Positions 7,582 to 15,038 of a stretch of 32,269 bases of DNA are shown piece by piece. The translations under genes were made by a program, and so were the position numbers. Position 1 is the first letter of the stretch. Every line of letters starts with the position of its first letter. Under the pieces are notes generated by a model. It worked only from the letters and a program-made list of their open reading frames with translations, ran no database searches and was not told the origin of the DNA. The DNA lies in NCBI RefSeq assembly GCF_020740895.1, contig NZ_JAILXP010000028.1, positions 1 through 32,269 of the forward strand, given 5' to 3'. The DNA comes from Streptomyces sp. UNOB3_S3 (GTDB lineage Bacteria > Actinomycetota > Actinomycetes > Streptomycetales > Streptomycetaceae).

Positions 7582-7799
7582 GAGGCGGAGATCGAGGTCG
7601 GCGCCCACCTCTGCGCGAGGCTGTGTGGCTGCTACGGGCATGCTTGCCCGGCTGCGGAAGAACGAGGAGGGCTCCAAGGTCTCCCTGTCGCCCGCCCTGT
7701 GACCGTCAGGGCCTGCGGGCTCTCCGGAGCCTGCCGGGTGTCCGGCTTCGGCGCGGCTGTCAGGAGGCGACAGGGGTGGTTGCCCGACCTTGTCGGGAT

Positions 7800-8270
7800 C
7801 TCGGGCATGGACCCATGCCGGGTCAAGGTGGAGCTCGTACGCGGTGTAGCACTCACTGATCTCTGTTCCCACCGCGGCGCCGCATGGGCACAGTCGGTTC
7901 AGTCCGGCCTGGCCGTGCAAGCCGCAGCAGCCTGCGTGGTCCCCACCGAGTTCGGGCAGCAGGTCTGGCGCGTCGTGGGGATGGAGAACGATCGAGTTTC
8001 GGGGACCTGCGGAAATCAGGAACCCGTCTCCGTCAGGATCGCCAACACACGCCCCCCGGGAAACGCCGCGACGGGTTCGTCGGTTGGCAGGAACGGGGCA
8101 CCCCACGGCTCAGGCTCCAGGGCGTAGAACCCCTCACGCATCGTGGCCGGGGCCCGGCGGTACCCGTCGGGGCCGATCCGCCCGTCGAACTCCGGCCTGC
8201 TCAGCGTCTCGGACAGCTGCACAGCCCTGGTCAGAGGGCGGGCGCAGGCAGCACACGTAAAAACGATCAC
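7800..8270 (-). pseudogene. Cysteine-rich hypothetical protein split by a frameshift
   Basis: Two frames together match a protein type I know from Streptomyces genomes. The first runs from a GTG at 8270: MIVFTCAACARPLTRAV, then MREGFYALEPEPWGAPFLP, ending at a TGA at 8018-8016. The second frame continues with ISAGPRNSIVLHPHDAPDLL, GGDHAGCCGLHGQAGLNRLC and PCGAAVGTEISECYTAYELH. The CxxC near the N-terminus and the later CC...CPC...C cysteines suggest zinc binding. A one-base shift between about 8016 and 8060, in or near the run of C residues around 8050-8056, would restore one protein of roughly 155 residues. The second half then reads on into the barstar gene without a stop. Function unknown. 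Confidence 0.55.
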
Positions 8271-8540
8271 ATGACGTTCCAGCCCGCCGCGGTGGCATCA
8301 ACAACCGACTTGTCTCGCGTCGCCCATGGATGGCGTTTGTGACGGGTGCGGCTGACCGGTCACCAGCTCGCGGCGCGGCCACCGCAAGGGTCCGTGGCTC
8401 TGCGCGGCCGCGAGCGCCCCGTGGTCCTGCACCCGGCTGGAGGGTGACTCGCGCGAGAATGGCAGGCTGGAATGATCCACACGATCCTTCCCTTCCGCTG
8501 GCCTGTTGCTCAGCGCCAAGCCACGCCAACGAGGTATCCC

Positions 8541-9143
8541 ATGACCACCGACTACCTGGCCGCCATCATGGCGATGCTCGGACCGGCCCAGAACCGCTAC
8601 GCGGAACCGTCGGCATGGGACCGCCTCCACGCCGATCTCGGCATACAGCTGCCGCCCGACTACCAGGTGATCGTCGACGCCTACGCCCCGATCCAGCTCA
8701 ACGGCCACCTGTCCTTGTCCCACCCCGCGACCGAGCGCTGGAACCTGGGCCAGTGGATCCAGGAAAGCATCCAGGCGTGGTCCGAGGTGCCCTGGGACGA
8801 ACTCGACCTCTATGAGGACGAAGACCCCCGCCGGCTTTTCGGACTCGAGGAGCTGAGCTTTGGCACCCGCAATGGCCTGTGGCCAATCGCGAGCACCGAC
8901 CGAGGAGAGATGATCTTCCTCGTCGCTGGCTCCGGTACCCCAAGATTCCTGGTGAACTACGACGAAACCTGGGCCGAGCACCGCATGAGCTTCGCCGAAT
9001 GGCTCTACCGCTACCTCATCGGTGAAGACATGACCGGACCCAACAGCGCAGCCTTCTACCCGGGCCCCGTGAAACTGCAACACCTCCCGATGTCCGCCGG
9101 CGAACGCCCCGAGCCCTGGTACGGCCCGGACCGCGGCATGTGA
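8541..9143 (+). CDS. SMI1/KNR4 (SUKH)-family protein
   Basis: 200 residues. The ATG at 8541 has GAGG 6 bases upstream. The N-terminal half carries SUKH hallmarks: WDRLHADLGIQLPPDYQVIV, then DAYAPIQLNGHLSL, and later RRLFGLEELSFGTRNGLWPI and STDRGEMIFLVAGSG, matching the family's 'LP.dyk.f...yG.G....l.l' and 'G..... n G..l.w' features. SUKH proteins are best known as immunity proteins in polymorphic-toxin systems. No toxin gene is adjacent. It is cytoplasmic, with no signal peptide or membrane helix. Together with the barstar-like gene 1 kb away it forms an immunity-type patch. Confidence 0.75.
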   Translation: MTTDYLAAIMAMLGPAQNRYAEPSAWDRLHADLGIQLPPDYQVIVDAYAPIQLNGHLSLSHPATERWNLGQWIQESIQAWSEVPWDELDLYEDEDPRRLFGLEELSFGTRNGLWPIASTDRGEMIFLVAGSGTPRFLVNYDETWAEHRMSFAEWLYRYLIGEDMTGPNSAAFYPGPVKLQHLPMSAGERPEPWYGPDRGM

Positions 9144-9339
9144 GACGCCGCGCCGCCGGGCCGTGTCGCCAGCGATGTGCCCAGGAAGCGGCAGGTGTTC
9201 AAGCTCTGGCCGGCCGGCCTCGCCGAGCGGGCCCGGCGCAGGCCCGCAAGCACGCCCAATCTGGCTGCTCGACAAGCCCGCCCTGCGACTGCTCGCCGCT
9301 CTCGTCGCCGCCGAGAACTCCCTGGCGAACCCACCACAC

Positions 9340-9612
9340 GCGTGACTTTGGGGTGGCTTCGCTGGTGAGACGGCGGGTCATGAGGTCGATCATCGCGAGA
9401 TGGATCACCGCTTCGGAGCGGTGCGGGTGAGTTTCGTAGTCACGGGCGAGCCTGCGGTGGTGCATGAACCAGCCGAAGGTCCGCTCGATAGTCCAGAGCC
9501 TCGGAATTACGGTGAATCCGCGGGATCCCGGGGGTCGCTGGACGGGGTGGACGTCGATGCCCAGGCGGGCGCCGTGATCGATTCCGAACGACGTCCCGAG
9601 AAGCCTGCTTCA
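9340..9612 (-). mobile_element. IS5-family transposase C-terminal remnant
   Basis: A reverse frame reads LGIDVHPVQRPPGSRGFTVI, then PRLWTIERTFGWFMHHRRLA, RDYETHPHRSEAVIHLAMID and LMTRRLTSEATP. This is the well-known end of Streptomyces IS5-group (DDE) transposases, including the conserved W-x-x-E-R-x-F-G-W and the Arg-rich DYE block with the last catalytic Glu region. The N-terminal two-thirds, with the first two catalytic aspartates, is absent, and the frame runs past the normal end to a stop at 9199. I see no terminal inverted repeats. The 5' edge near 9610 directly abuts the open frame of the exonuclease/HNH gene. Confidence 0.75.
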
Positions 9613-9625
9613 GCGCTACCCGCGG

Positions 9626-10852
9626 TTGCCAAAAGGGTTGAAGTCTGCTGGCCAGCTCAAGGCCGCAGGGCTGCGCGCGTCGAACTTGTTCCGCCCCGAC
9701 GCCTACGTCCTCGGACCTCCGCATCTGGTTGCCCTCCCCGGGGCCCCGAGCATCAGGGGCACGACGCCAGAATGGGAAGAGACCGTATATCCGCCGTCGC
9801 CCGTCTACCGCGCGGAACAAGCCGTCGCTTTCTCGACACCACCCGATGCCGACGAAGCCCAAGCCATCCGCCGCGCTGCGACCCGTTGGGCACAGGATGT
9901 CCTTGACGACCCCGACACAGTCATTCTGGCCGTCAGCGCCATCGGGTCGCCTGATCCATCCGCCCCGCCCCTCGAACGGGCCGTGCCCTATGAGATAGCA
10001 CTCACCTCGGCGGGCGGCCGCAAGAGGTGGCATCAATTCATCAACCCCGAGTGGGAAGCGGCATACCTGCAGCAGCTTCGACTCGGCCATACCCGCCCGG
10101 AGAAACTCGAAGCCGCCCCCCGTTTCCGCGAGATAGCTGACACCCTGCTGCGCCGGCTCCGGGGCAAGCGCGTCGTCACCTACGGACGCAACCTCCAGTA
10201 CGCCGCGATCTACGCGGGGCTGGAGTACGCCTGGCTAGGGGACGGCCTCCCCCACGGCGCTCTGTGGCCGGACACGGCGACCACGCTGACGAAGCTGAGC
10301 CGCAGCCGCTGGGAGTGCGCGCGTCTGCGCCACGGGGAGTTCGACAACGACTGGGACTCGGCGGACGGTCACTTCGCCTTGCCAGCCGAGGAACCGGCCG
10401 TCGATGCACTCGACCGATGCCGGATGACCGCTGCTCTGCTGCGCCGCATGGCAGATCCGGCTCTGCGCTATGCGGAGCTGAATGGCCGGGCGGAGCGCGC
10501 CGTGCGGGACGGCAAGAGCCACCGCCGCCGACCCCAGGGCGGTCAGCGGCTGAGCCGCATCGCCGCATCCCGCCATGCGGTGCTCGAGCGCAGCCAAGGG
10601 AGCTGCGAGAGCCCCCGCTGCCCTGACCCGCGCTACACCTCGGCACTCAGCCGCAATGGCTCCTACCTGCTGGAAGTGGATCACATAGACGATCACGCCA
10701 AGGGGGGCGAGGACCTTCCCAAGGCCATGATCGCTCTGTGCCCGAACTGCCACGCTCTCAAGACCCGTGGGACGGTGACCGACGAGTTCCGCACTCTCCT
10801 TCGTGCTACGGCTCTCGCCAGGCACCAGGAACTGCTCGCCGCGGCTCAATGA
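9626..10852 (+). CDS. HNH endonuclease with N-terminal degenerate DnaQ-like exonuclease region
   Basis: 408 residues from a TTG at 9626. The C-terminal HNH domain is complete: CESPRCPDP zinc-type cysteines, EVDHIDDHAKGGEDLPKAMI (D352-H353 core), then CPNCHALKTRG at about 372-382. The middle (about 95-205) follows the outline of a DEDDh exonuclease: VPYEIALTSAGGRKRWHQFI, LGHTRPEKLEAAPRFREIAD, then TLLRRLRGKRVVTYGRNLQY. However, the motif I position reads ILAVSAIG where active enzymes have ILDTET, and motif II lacks its Asp, so this part is probably inactive. The N-terminus (LPKGLKSAGQLKAAGLRA) continues in frame upstream (LLQRYPR) to the edge of the IS5 remnant, which suggests the original start was lost. 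A restriction-like or defence nuclease role is inference. Confidence 0.7.
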   Translation: MPKGLKSAGQLKAAGLRASNLFRPDAYVLGPPHLVALPGAPSIRGTTPEWEETVYPPSPVYRAEQAVAFSTPPDADEAQAIRRAATRWAQDVLDDPDTVILAVSAIGSPDPSAPPLERAVPYEIALTSAGGRKRWHQFINPEWEAAYLQQLRLGHTRPEKLEAAPRFREIADTLLRRLRGKRVVTYGRNLQYAAIYAGLEYAWLGDGLPHGALWPDTATTLTKLSRSRWECARLRHGEFDNDWDSADGHFALPAEEPAVDALDRCRMTAALLRRMADPALRYAELNGRAERAVRDGKSHRRRPQGGQRLSRIAASRHAVLERSQGSCESPRCPDPRYTSALSRNGSYLLEVDHIDDHAKGGEDLPKAMIALCPNCHALKTRGTVTDEFRTLLRATALARHQELLAAAQ

Positions 10853-10961
10853 ACCTTGCTCCCTTTGAAGGGCCGCACACCGCGGCGGGCTCGCGCGGGG
10901 CGGAGTGGGGTCACCGCAGTGCCAGGCGGCCTTCTGTGATCCTGTGCATGGTGGAGATCCC

Positions 10962-11203
10962 GAGCCGCTGGAACGGATCACTACGCGGCGTGCGGAACTG
11001 GACGAGCTCGAAGAGCAGCCGGCCAGACAGCAGGCGGAGGTACGGGCCGATCGGGACGAACTCTCCGTCGACGAACGGGTACTTGAGCGGATGAGTGAGC
11101 AGGTCGCTGACGAGCGTGCCTCAGCCGCGCCGATGCCGGGGCAGGTGGGCGGGCGGTGGTGCTGATCCCGCACCGCACGCCGGACGTGGTCGGCGGAGGT
11201 TGA
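10962..11203 (+). pseudogene. Frameshifted coiled-coil accessory-protein scrap
   Basis: The frame from about 10962 reads ERITTRRAELDELEEQPARQ, then AEVRADRDELSVDERVLERM and SEQVADERASAAPMPGQVGG, a heptad-type coiled coil. It ends at a TGA near 11161. After a one-base shift near 11150 the next frame continues RAVVLIPHRTPDVVGGG to a TGA at 11201. From memory, small proteins of this form ('...ERVLERxSEQ...GQVGGRAVxLIPHR...') recur in Streptomyces beside mobile elements. No start codon with a ribosome site is present. The rest of 10853-11230 holds nothing I can support. It marks the downstream edge of the cyclitol cluster. Confidence 0.4.
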
Positions 11204-11230
11204 GGGCGGCGGCGCCCGGCAGCGGTCAGG

Positions 11231-12070
11231 TCACTCCCCCCGCCAGTCGGCGATGGCCCGCTCATAGCTGTCCAGCGCCCTCTCGACGACCCCGCCGCCG
11301 GCAGCCGGCAGCAGCGTGAGGACACGGTTGATACCCGCCGCCTCACACCGCTCCAAGACCTCGGGATCGTGCGGAACTCCGGCCAGGACCACGGGAATCC
11401 GGCCGCGCCCGGCATCAGCCGCGCGGGACCGCAGCTCAGCCACCCGCCGCAGCGTGCGCTCGAAGGTCTCCGCGTTCGCGTAGTCCGGCAACCAGCCGTC
11501 ACCGTACGCGAGAACACGGTCGAGAACCTTCGGGCCCATGCCACCGACGAGTACCGGAGGATGTGGCCACTGGACCGGTTTGGGCCACGACCAGATCCGC
11601 TCGAAAGAGACGTGCGGGCCCCGGTAGGAAGCCTCGTCCTCCCGCCAGATCGTCCTGATCGCCTCCACGTGCTCCCGCATCCGGGCGAACCGCCGCGCCG
11701 GAGCCACACCGTGGTGAGCCATCTCCTCCTCGACCCAGCCGCCTCCCACGCCGAAGTCGACCCGGCCACCCGAAAGTTGGTCGACGCTCGCGATCGTCTT
11801 GGCCAGCACGATCGGGTCGTGTTGCGCCACGAGACAGATCGCGCTGCCTACGCGGAGGCGACGCGTGGCGAGCGCGGCGGCCGTGGACACGACGAACGGA
11901 TCGAACGTGCTCCGGAACGCATGCGGCAGCCTCGCCGTGTGCTCACTCGCGGGCAGATGGGTGTGCTCGGCGAAATACAGGGCGCTGTGGCCCCGCTCCT
12001 CCAGCCGCTGGGCCAGTGCCCCGGGCTCCATGGTCGCCGTTGTGGCAAAGACGGTGGCGCCGGTCTCCAC
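11231..12070 (-). CDS. LLM-class F420-dependent oxidoreductase
   Basis: 279 residues from a GTG with AAGGGAG about 8 bases upstream. Luciferase-like TIM-barrel signatures run through it: GHSALYFAEHTHLPASEH, then LATRRLRVGSAICLVAQHDP, VDQLSGGRVDFGVGGGWVEE, and HPPVLVGGMGPKVLDRVLAY. This is the TIGR03619-like group of probable coenzyme F420-dependent oxidoreductases; F420 rather than FMN use is inferred from family. It is the last gene of the reverse-strand cluster but is separated from the serine hydrolase gene by 94 bases containing a strong hairpin, so it may be expressed at a different level. Its substrate and its membership of the cyclitol pathway are uncertain. Confidence 0.8.
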   Translation of the reverse strand: METGATVFATTATMEPGALAQRLEERGHSALYFAEHTHLPASEHTARLPHAFRSTFDPFVVSTAAALATRRLRVGSAICLVAQHDPIVLAKTIASVDQLSGGRVDFGVGGGWVEEEMAHHGVAPARRFARMREHVEAIRTIWREDEASYRGPHVSFERIWSWPKPVQWPHPPVLVGGMGPKVLDRVLAYGDGWLPDYANAETFERTLRRVAELRSRAADAGRGRIPVVLAGVPHDPEVLERCEAAGINRVLTLLPAAGGGVVERALDSYERAIADWRGE

Positions 12071-12092
12071 GGCTCGTACTCCCTTGTTCGAA

Positions 12093-12115
12093 GGTGCCCG
12101 GTAGTGCCGGGCACC
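12093..12115. terminator. Hairpin between serine hydrolase and LLM oxidoreductase genes
   Basis: GGTGCCCGG (12093-12101) and CCGGGCACC (12107-12115) are a perfect 9-bp inverted repeat with a 5-base loop. It lies in the 94-base gap, upstream of the LLM gene's ribosome site. It could terminate or attenuate the long reverse transcript, or mark the operon's functional end. Confidence 0.55.
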
Positions 12116-12164
12116 GCTCGGTATTTCCCGCCGTCTCCGGTGTTTCCCCGGAGGGCCTCCGCGG

Positions 12165-13364
12165 TCAGCCGTTCAGCTTGGCGGCCAGGGCTTTCAGCAG
12201 GGAGCCGGCGCGCTTGTCGTCGGGGCCGACCGCGATGAGCCGGTTGGTGATGTACGAGACGCCGACGCCCGCCCCCGGCCAGGCGAGGTGCGCCGAACCG
12301 CCACCACCGTCGTGACCGAAGGAGTCACCGTCCGCGCCGGGACGGGGCGTGGTCCGCAGCCGGAAACCGGCGCCGCCGTAGACCATGGGAATGTCGATCA
12401 GCTGGTCGACCTTGCGGATGTACTCACCGCGGGCGTCGTCCATGACGGCCCGCGAGACCAGGGTGTACTCCTCCCCCGGCGCACGGGTGGCGTCGGTGGC
12501 GAGGATGCCGTACAACGCCGACAGCGAGCGGGCGGTGCCGAACACATTGGCCGCCGGCATCAGGGCGGTGCGGCGCTCACTGCGGTTCCACACCATCTCC
12601 TCACGGGGGAACGGGATGGGGTTCTGCCAGATGCGCTGGGTCATGGGGTCACCGCTGGTGAAGAAGCCCGTGTACTGGTCGAGGAAGTTCACGCCGTACT
12701 CCAGGCGGGCGACGCGGTGCTCCAGCTCGGCCGGGACGCCGAAGTACACCTCCAGCCCGTGCGGGTTCGCGATCTCATCGGAGAAGAACCGGTCGATCGT
12801 CCGTCCGTCCACACGCCGGATCACCTCGGCGACGATCCATCCCGCGGTGTACGGGCCGTAGAGGATGCCCTCCGCCCGGGGGTCGCTCTCCGGCTCCTGG
12901 TCGGCTATCAGCTTGGCCATGGCCAGGGGGTCCAGGATCTCCTCCTGGGACACCTTGGCGCGCAGGCCGGGGATTCGCGCGGAGTAGGTCACGACTTCCC
13001 GCAGGGTGATGCGGTCCTTGCCGGCGGCACCGAACTCCGGCCAGTAATGGGCGATGGGGGTGTCCAGGTCCAGCCGGCCCCGGTCGACCAGGACCAGCAG
13101 GGTGATCGCGACGATGCCCTTGCTGCCCGAGAAGATCATTTCCAGGGTGTCCCGCTCCCAGGCCCTGCCGGTGGTGGCATCCGCGACGCCACCCCAGATG
13201 TCGACCACCGGGACACCATGAACGCGCGCGCAGAAGGCGCCGCCGAGCTCGTCGCGCTCCCGCAGGTTGCGCGCGAACTCCTCCCGGATGGCCTCGAAGC
13301 CCTCGGCGACATACCCGGAGACCTGGGACGTCGTGCTGGTCGCGCTGTCGGATGTCGTTGTCAT
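12165..13364 (-). CDS. Class C beta-lactamase-like serine hydrolase (esterase type)
   Basis: 399 residues, a beta-lactamase/transpeptidase-fold hydrolase. The nucleophile motif S-x-x-K is SGSK (in EMIFSGSKGIVAITLLVL) at about residue 80. The catalytic Tyr is probably in REVVTYSARIPGL, and the third motif is FGHDGGGGSAHLAW, where esterases of this family have HxG in place of KTG. There is no signal peptide, so it is likely a cytoplasmic esterase, amidase or lactonase rather than a resistance enzyme. It lies 106 bases after the HAD gene on the same strand; that gap is A/T-rich and could hold its own promoter. In an acylated-cyclitol cluster it could remove or transfer an acyl group, which is inference. 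Confidence 0.8.
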   Translation of the reverse strand: MTTTSDSATSTTSQVSGYVAEGFEAIREEFARNLRERDELGGAFCARVHGVPVVDIWGGVADATTGRAWERDTLEMIFSGSKGIVAITLLVLVDRGRLDLDTPIAHYWPEFGAAGKDRITLREVVTYSARIPGLRAKVSQEEILDPLAMAKLIADQEPESDPRAEGILYGPYTAGWIVAEVIRRVDGRTIDRFFSDEIANPHGLEVYFGVPAELEHRVARLEYGVNFLDQYTGFFTSGDPMTQRIWQNPIPFPREEMVWNRSERRTALMPAANVFGTARSLSALYGILATDATRAPGEEYTLVSRAVMDDARGEYIRKVDQLIDIPMVYGGAGFRLRTTPRPGADGDSFGHDGGGGSAHLAWPGAGVGVSYITNRLIAVGPDDKRAGSLLKALAAKLNG

Positions 13365-13470
13365 GCTGATCTCGTTCCGTGTCGTTCGTAGTGATGGAAA
13401 GAAAAACCGCGGTCAGGGGGTAGGGAGAACCGGGAAAAAATCAAGGACAAGGGGCGGAGTGAAGGCCCGG

Positions 13471-14145
13471 TCAGCTCATGGCCCCGGTCAAGGCGAAACC
13501 CACACGCAGGATGCCGCGGGGCGTCACTGTGGCGGAGACCTCGCGCAGATCGCTGACACGGATCAGACCCCCGGTCGACGGGCCGGTGTGACCGCCCACG
13601 ACGACGGGCGTGGCGCCGGACGCGGCGGCGGCCAGCAGCCCTGCCTCGGCGTCCTCGAACACGAGTGTGGCGCCGGGGCGCACCCGCAGCCTGCGGGCGG
13701 CCGTCAGGTAGCCCTCGGGGTCCGGCTTCCCCCGGGTGACGTCGTCGGCGGAGACCAGGAGCCGGGGCAGTGGCAGCCCCGCGGCGCCCATCCGGCGGAT
13801 CGCGAGCTCCCGGCTCGCCGAAGTGACGACCGCCCAGCGGTCCTTGGGCAGCGAGGCCAGGAGTTCCCGGGCGCCGGGCACGGCGACGATGCCCTCCGTG
13901 TCCGCGATCTCCTCGGCCACCAGCCGGGCGGTCTCGGCCTCCGCGTCCACGCCCGCGGGCACGAAGCGCGCGACGGTCTCGCCGGTGCGCCGGCCGTGCG
14001 CCGTCGCGAGGATCTCCTCCGCGTCGAGGCCCAGGCGGCGGGCGAACCGCCGCCAGGTGCGCTCGACGACGGGTGTCGAGTCGACGAGCGTGCCGTCCAT
14101 GTCGAACAGCAGTGATTCGGCGGTCAGTTCCGCTCCTGCAGTCAT
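13471..14145 (-). CDS. HAD-superfamily sugar phosphatase
   Basis: 224 residues, HAD subclass I with an alpha-helical cap. Motif I is FDMDGTLVDS (Asp15 nucleophile, Asp17 acid/base), motif II TSAS near 108-111, the motif III Lys is Lys140 in RGKPDPEGY, and motif IV is VFEDAEAGL (Glu164, Asp165). Its size and the GKPDPEGY motif fit small-sugar phosphatases (2-deoxyglucose-6-phosphatase / beta-phosphoglucomutase-like). The ATG at 14145 has GAGGA upstream and overlaps the isomerase stop as ATGA, so translation is coupled. In this cluster it is the natural candidate to remove the 7-phosphate from the finished cyclitol phosphate, as HAD phosphatases do in related pathways; that is inference. Confidence 0.85.
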   Translation of the reverse strand: MTAGAELTAESLLFDMDGTLVDSTPVVERTWRRFARRLGLDAEEILATAHGRRTGETVARFVPAGVDAEAETARLVAEEIADTEGIVAVPGARELLASLPKDRWAVVTSASRELAIRRMGAAGLPLPRLLVSADDVTRGKPDPEGYLTAARRLRVRPGATLVFEDAEAGLLAAAASGATPVVVGGHTGPSTGGLIRVSDLREVSATVTPRGILRVGFALTGAMS

Positions 14146-15038
14146 TGTGCGTCCTCGTCTGCGAGTCGTGACGGTGGGGTGGTGGTCGGGGCGACCGTGC
14201 GGTTGACGGTGCGTGCGTGGGCCCGGGCGCGAGCGAGGTCCTCGGCGAGCCGGGCCGGGTCGTCGGCCCGGTGGTCGGTCTCCAGGACGAGGGCCCGTAC
14301 GCGGACGCGGTGTGCGGCGAGCGCGGCGAGCACGGCGGGGAGCCCGCCGTCCCCGTCGCCCAGCAGCACGTCGCCGCCGGTGCCACCCGGCCCGGAGCCG
14401 TCCTTGAGGTGGATCTGGTCGGCGAAGTGGTGGCCCGTGGTGTGCACGAGCCCGGAGACGTCCACCCCGGCGGCACGCGGGTTGTAGGTGTCCAGCAACA
14501 GCCGGAAGGCAGGCGACGCGACGTGTTCCACGAGCGCGAGCGCCTTCTCGGGGGCGAGCGTGTTCTCGCTCGCCAGCAGCAGCCCGCGGGCCGCCGCTTC
14601 GCCGGCCGCCCAGGCCAGCACCTCGGCCGTGCGCCGCAGGGCGTCCGGTCCGTCGATGGCGCTGCGCCGGAAGCTCGGCACGAAGGCCAGGGGCGCCTCG
14701 AGGGCGTGTGCCGTGTCCAGTACCCGCTCCAGGACGTCCCGGACGTCGTGGGCGGCGACGCTGCCCGCGGGGGCCGTGATGCCGATGTCGTTGAGGCAGT
14801 TGCCGGTCACGGCGAGCAGTCGGACACCAGTGGCCGCCGAGCGCTCCCGCAGTGCGCCGAGCCTGTCCGGGACGTCGAGCCGGGGACCACGACCGGGGCC
14901 GCCGAGGTCCAGTTGGAGGCCGTCGGCGCCCAGCCGGGCCGCCAGGTCGACCGCCGCGGGCCCGGTCACCGGCAGCCGCCAGTCGGCCAGGCCGATCAGC
15001 GGGCCGGCCGGGGCCACCACCGGGATACCGGCGGTCAT
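14142..15038 (-). CDS. Sugar phosphate isomerase/epimerase (xylose isomerase-like TIM barrel)
   Basis: 298 residues of the AP-endonuclease-2/xylose isomerase-like fold. The expected divalent-metal ligands are all visible: Glu158 in LLLASENTLAPE, Asp183 in RLLLDTYNP, His210 in DQIHLKDG, and Glu253 in LVLETDHR. Enzymes of this type epimerise or isomerise keto-sugars through a cis-enediol(ate). EEVS products need inversion at C2 to become valiolone-type compounds. Validamycin and acarbose pathways use other proteins for that step, so this TIM-barrel enzyme could be a non-homologous replacement (inference). Its start overlaps the SDR stop and its stop overlaps the HAD start (ATGA both times), so it sits inside a coupled operon. 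Confidence 0.8.
   Translation of the reverse strand: MTAGIPVVAPAGPLIGLADWRLPVTGPAAVDLAARLGADGLQLDLGGPGRGPRLDVPDRLGALRERSAATGVRLLAVTGNCLNDIGITAPAGSVAAHDVRDVLERVLDTAHALEAPLAFVPSFRRSAIDGPDALRRTAEVLAWAAGEAAARGLLLASENTLAPEKALALVEHVASPAFRLLLDTYNPRAAGVDVSGLVHTTGHHFADQIHLKDGSGPGGTGGDVLLGDGDGGLPAVLAALAAHRVRVRALVLETDHRADDPARLAEDLARARAHARTVNRTVAPTTTPPSRLADEDAQ

Noticed and set aside
7096..8106. Single 336-residue barstar fusion protein as one designed gene
   Set aside because: The first part lacks the N-terminal half of its own family, which is present in another frame, and the linker is low-complexity. Frameshift and lost stop explain it better, though fusion cannot be excluded.
9626..10852. HNH protein as a polymorphic toxin paired with the SUKH gene
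   Set aside because: It has no secretion signal or repeat region, and its HNH domain is of the general CxxC/CPNCH type; an IS remnant also separates it from the SUKH gene.
12165..13364. Serine hydrolase as an antibiotic-resistance beta-lactamase
   Set aside because: There is no signal peptide and the third motif is HDG-like rather than KTG, which points to an esterase-type enzyme.
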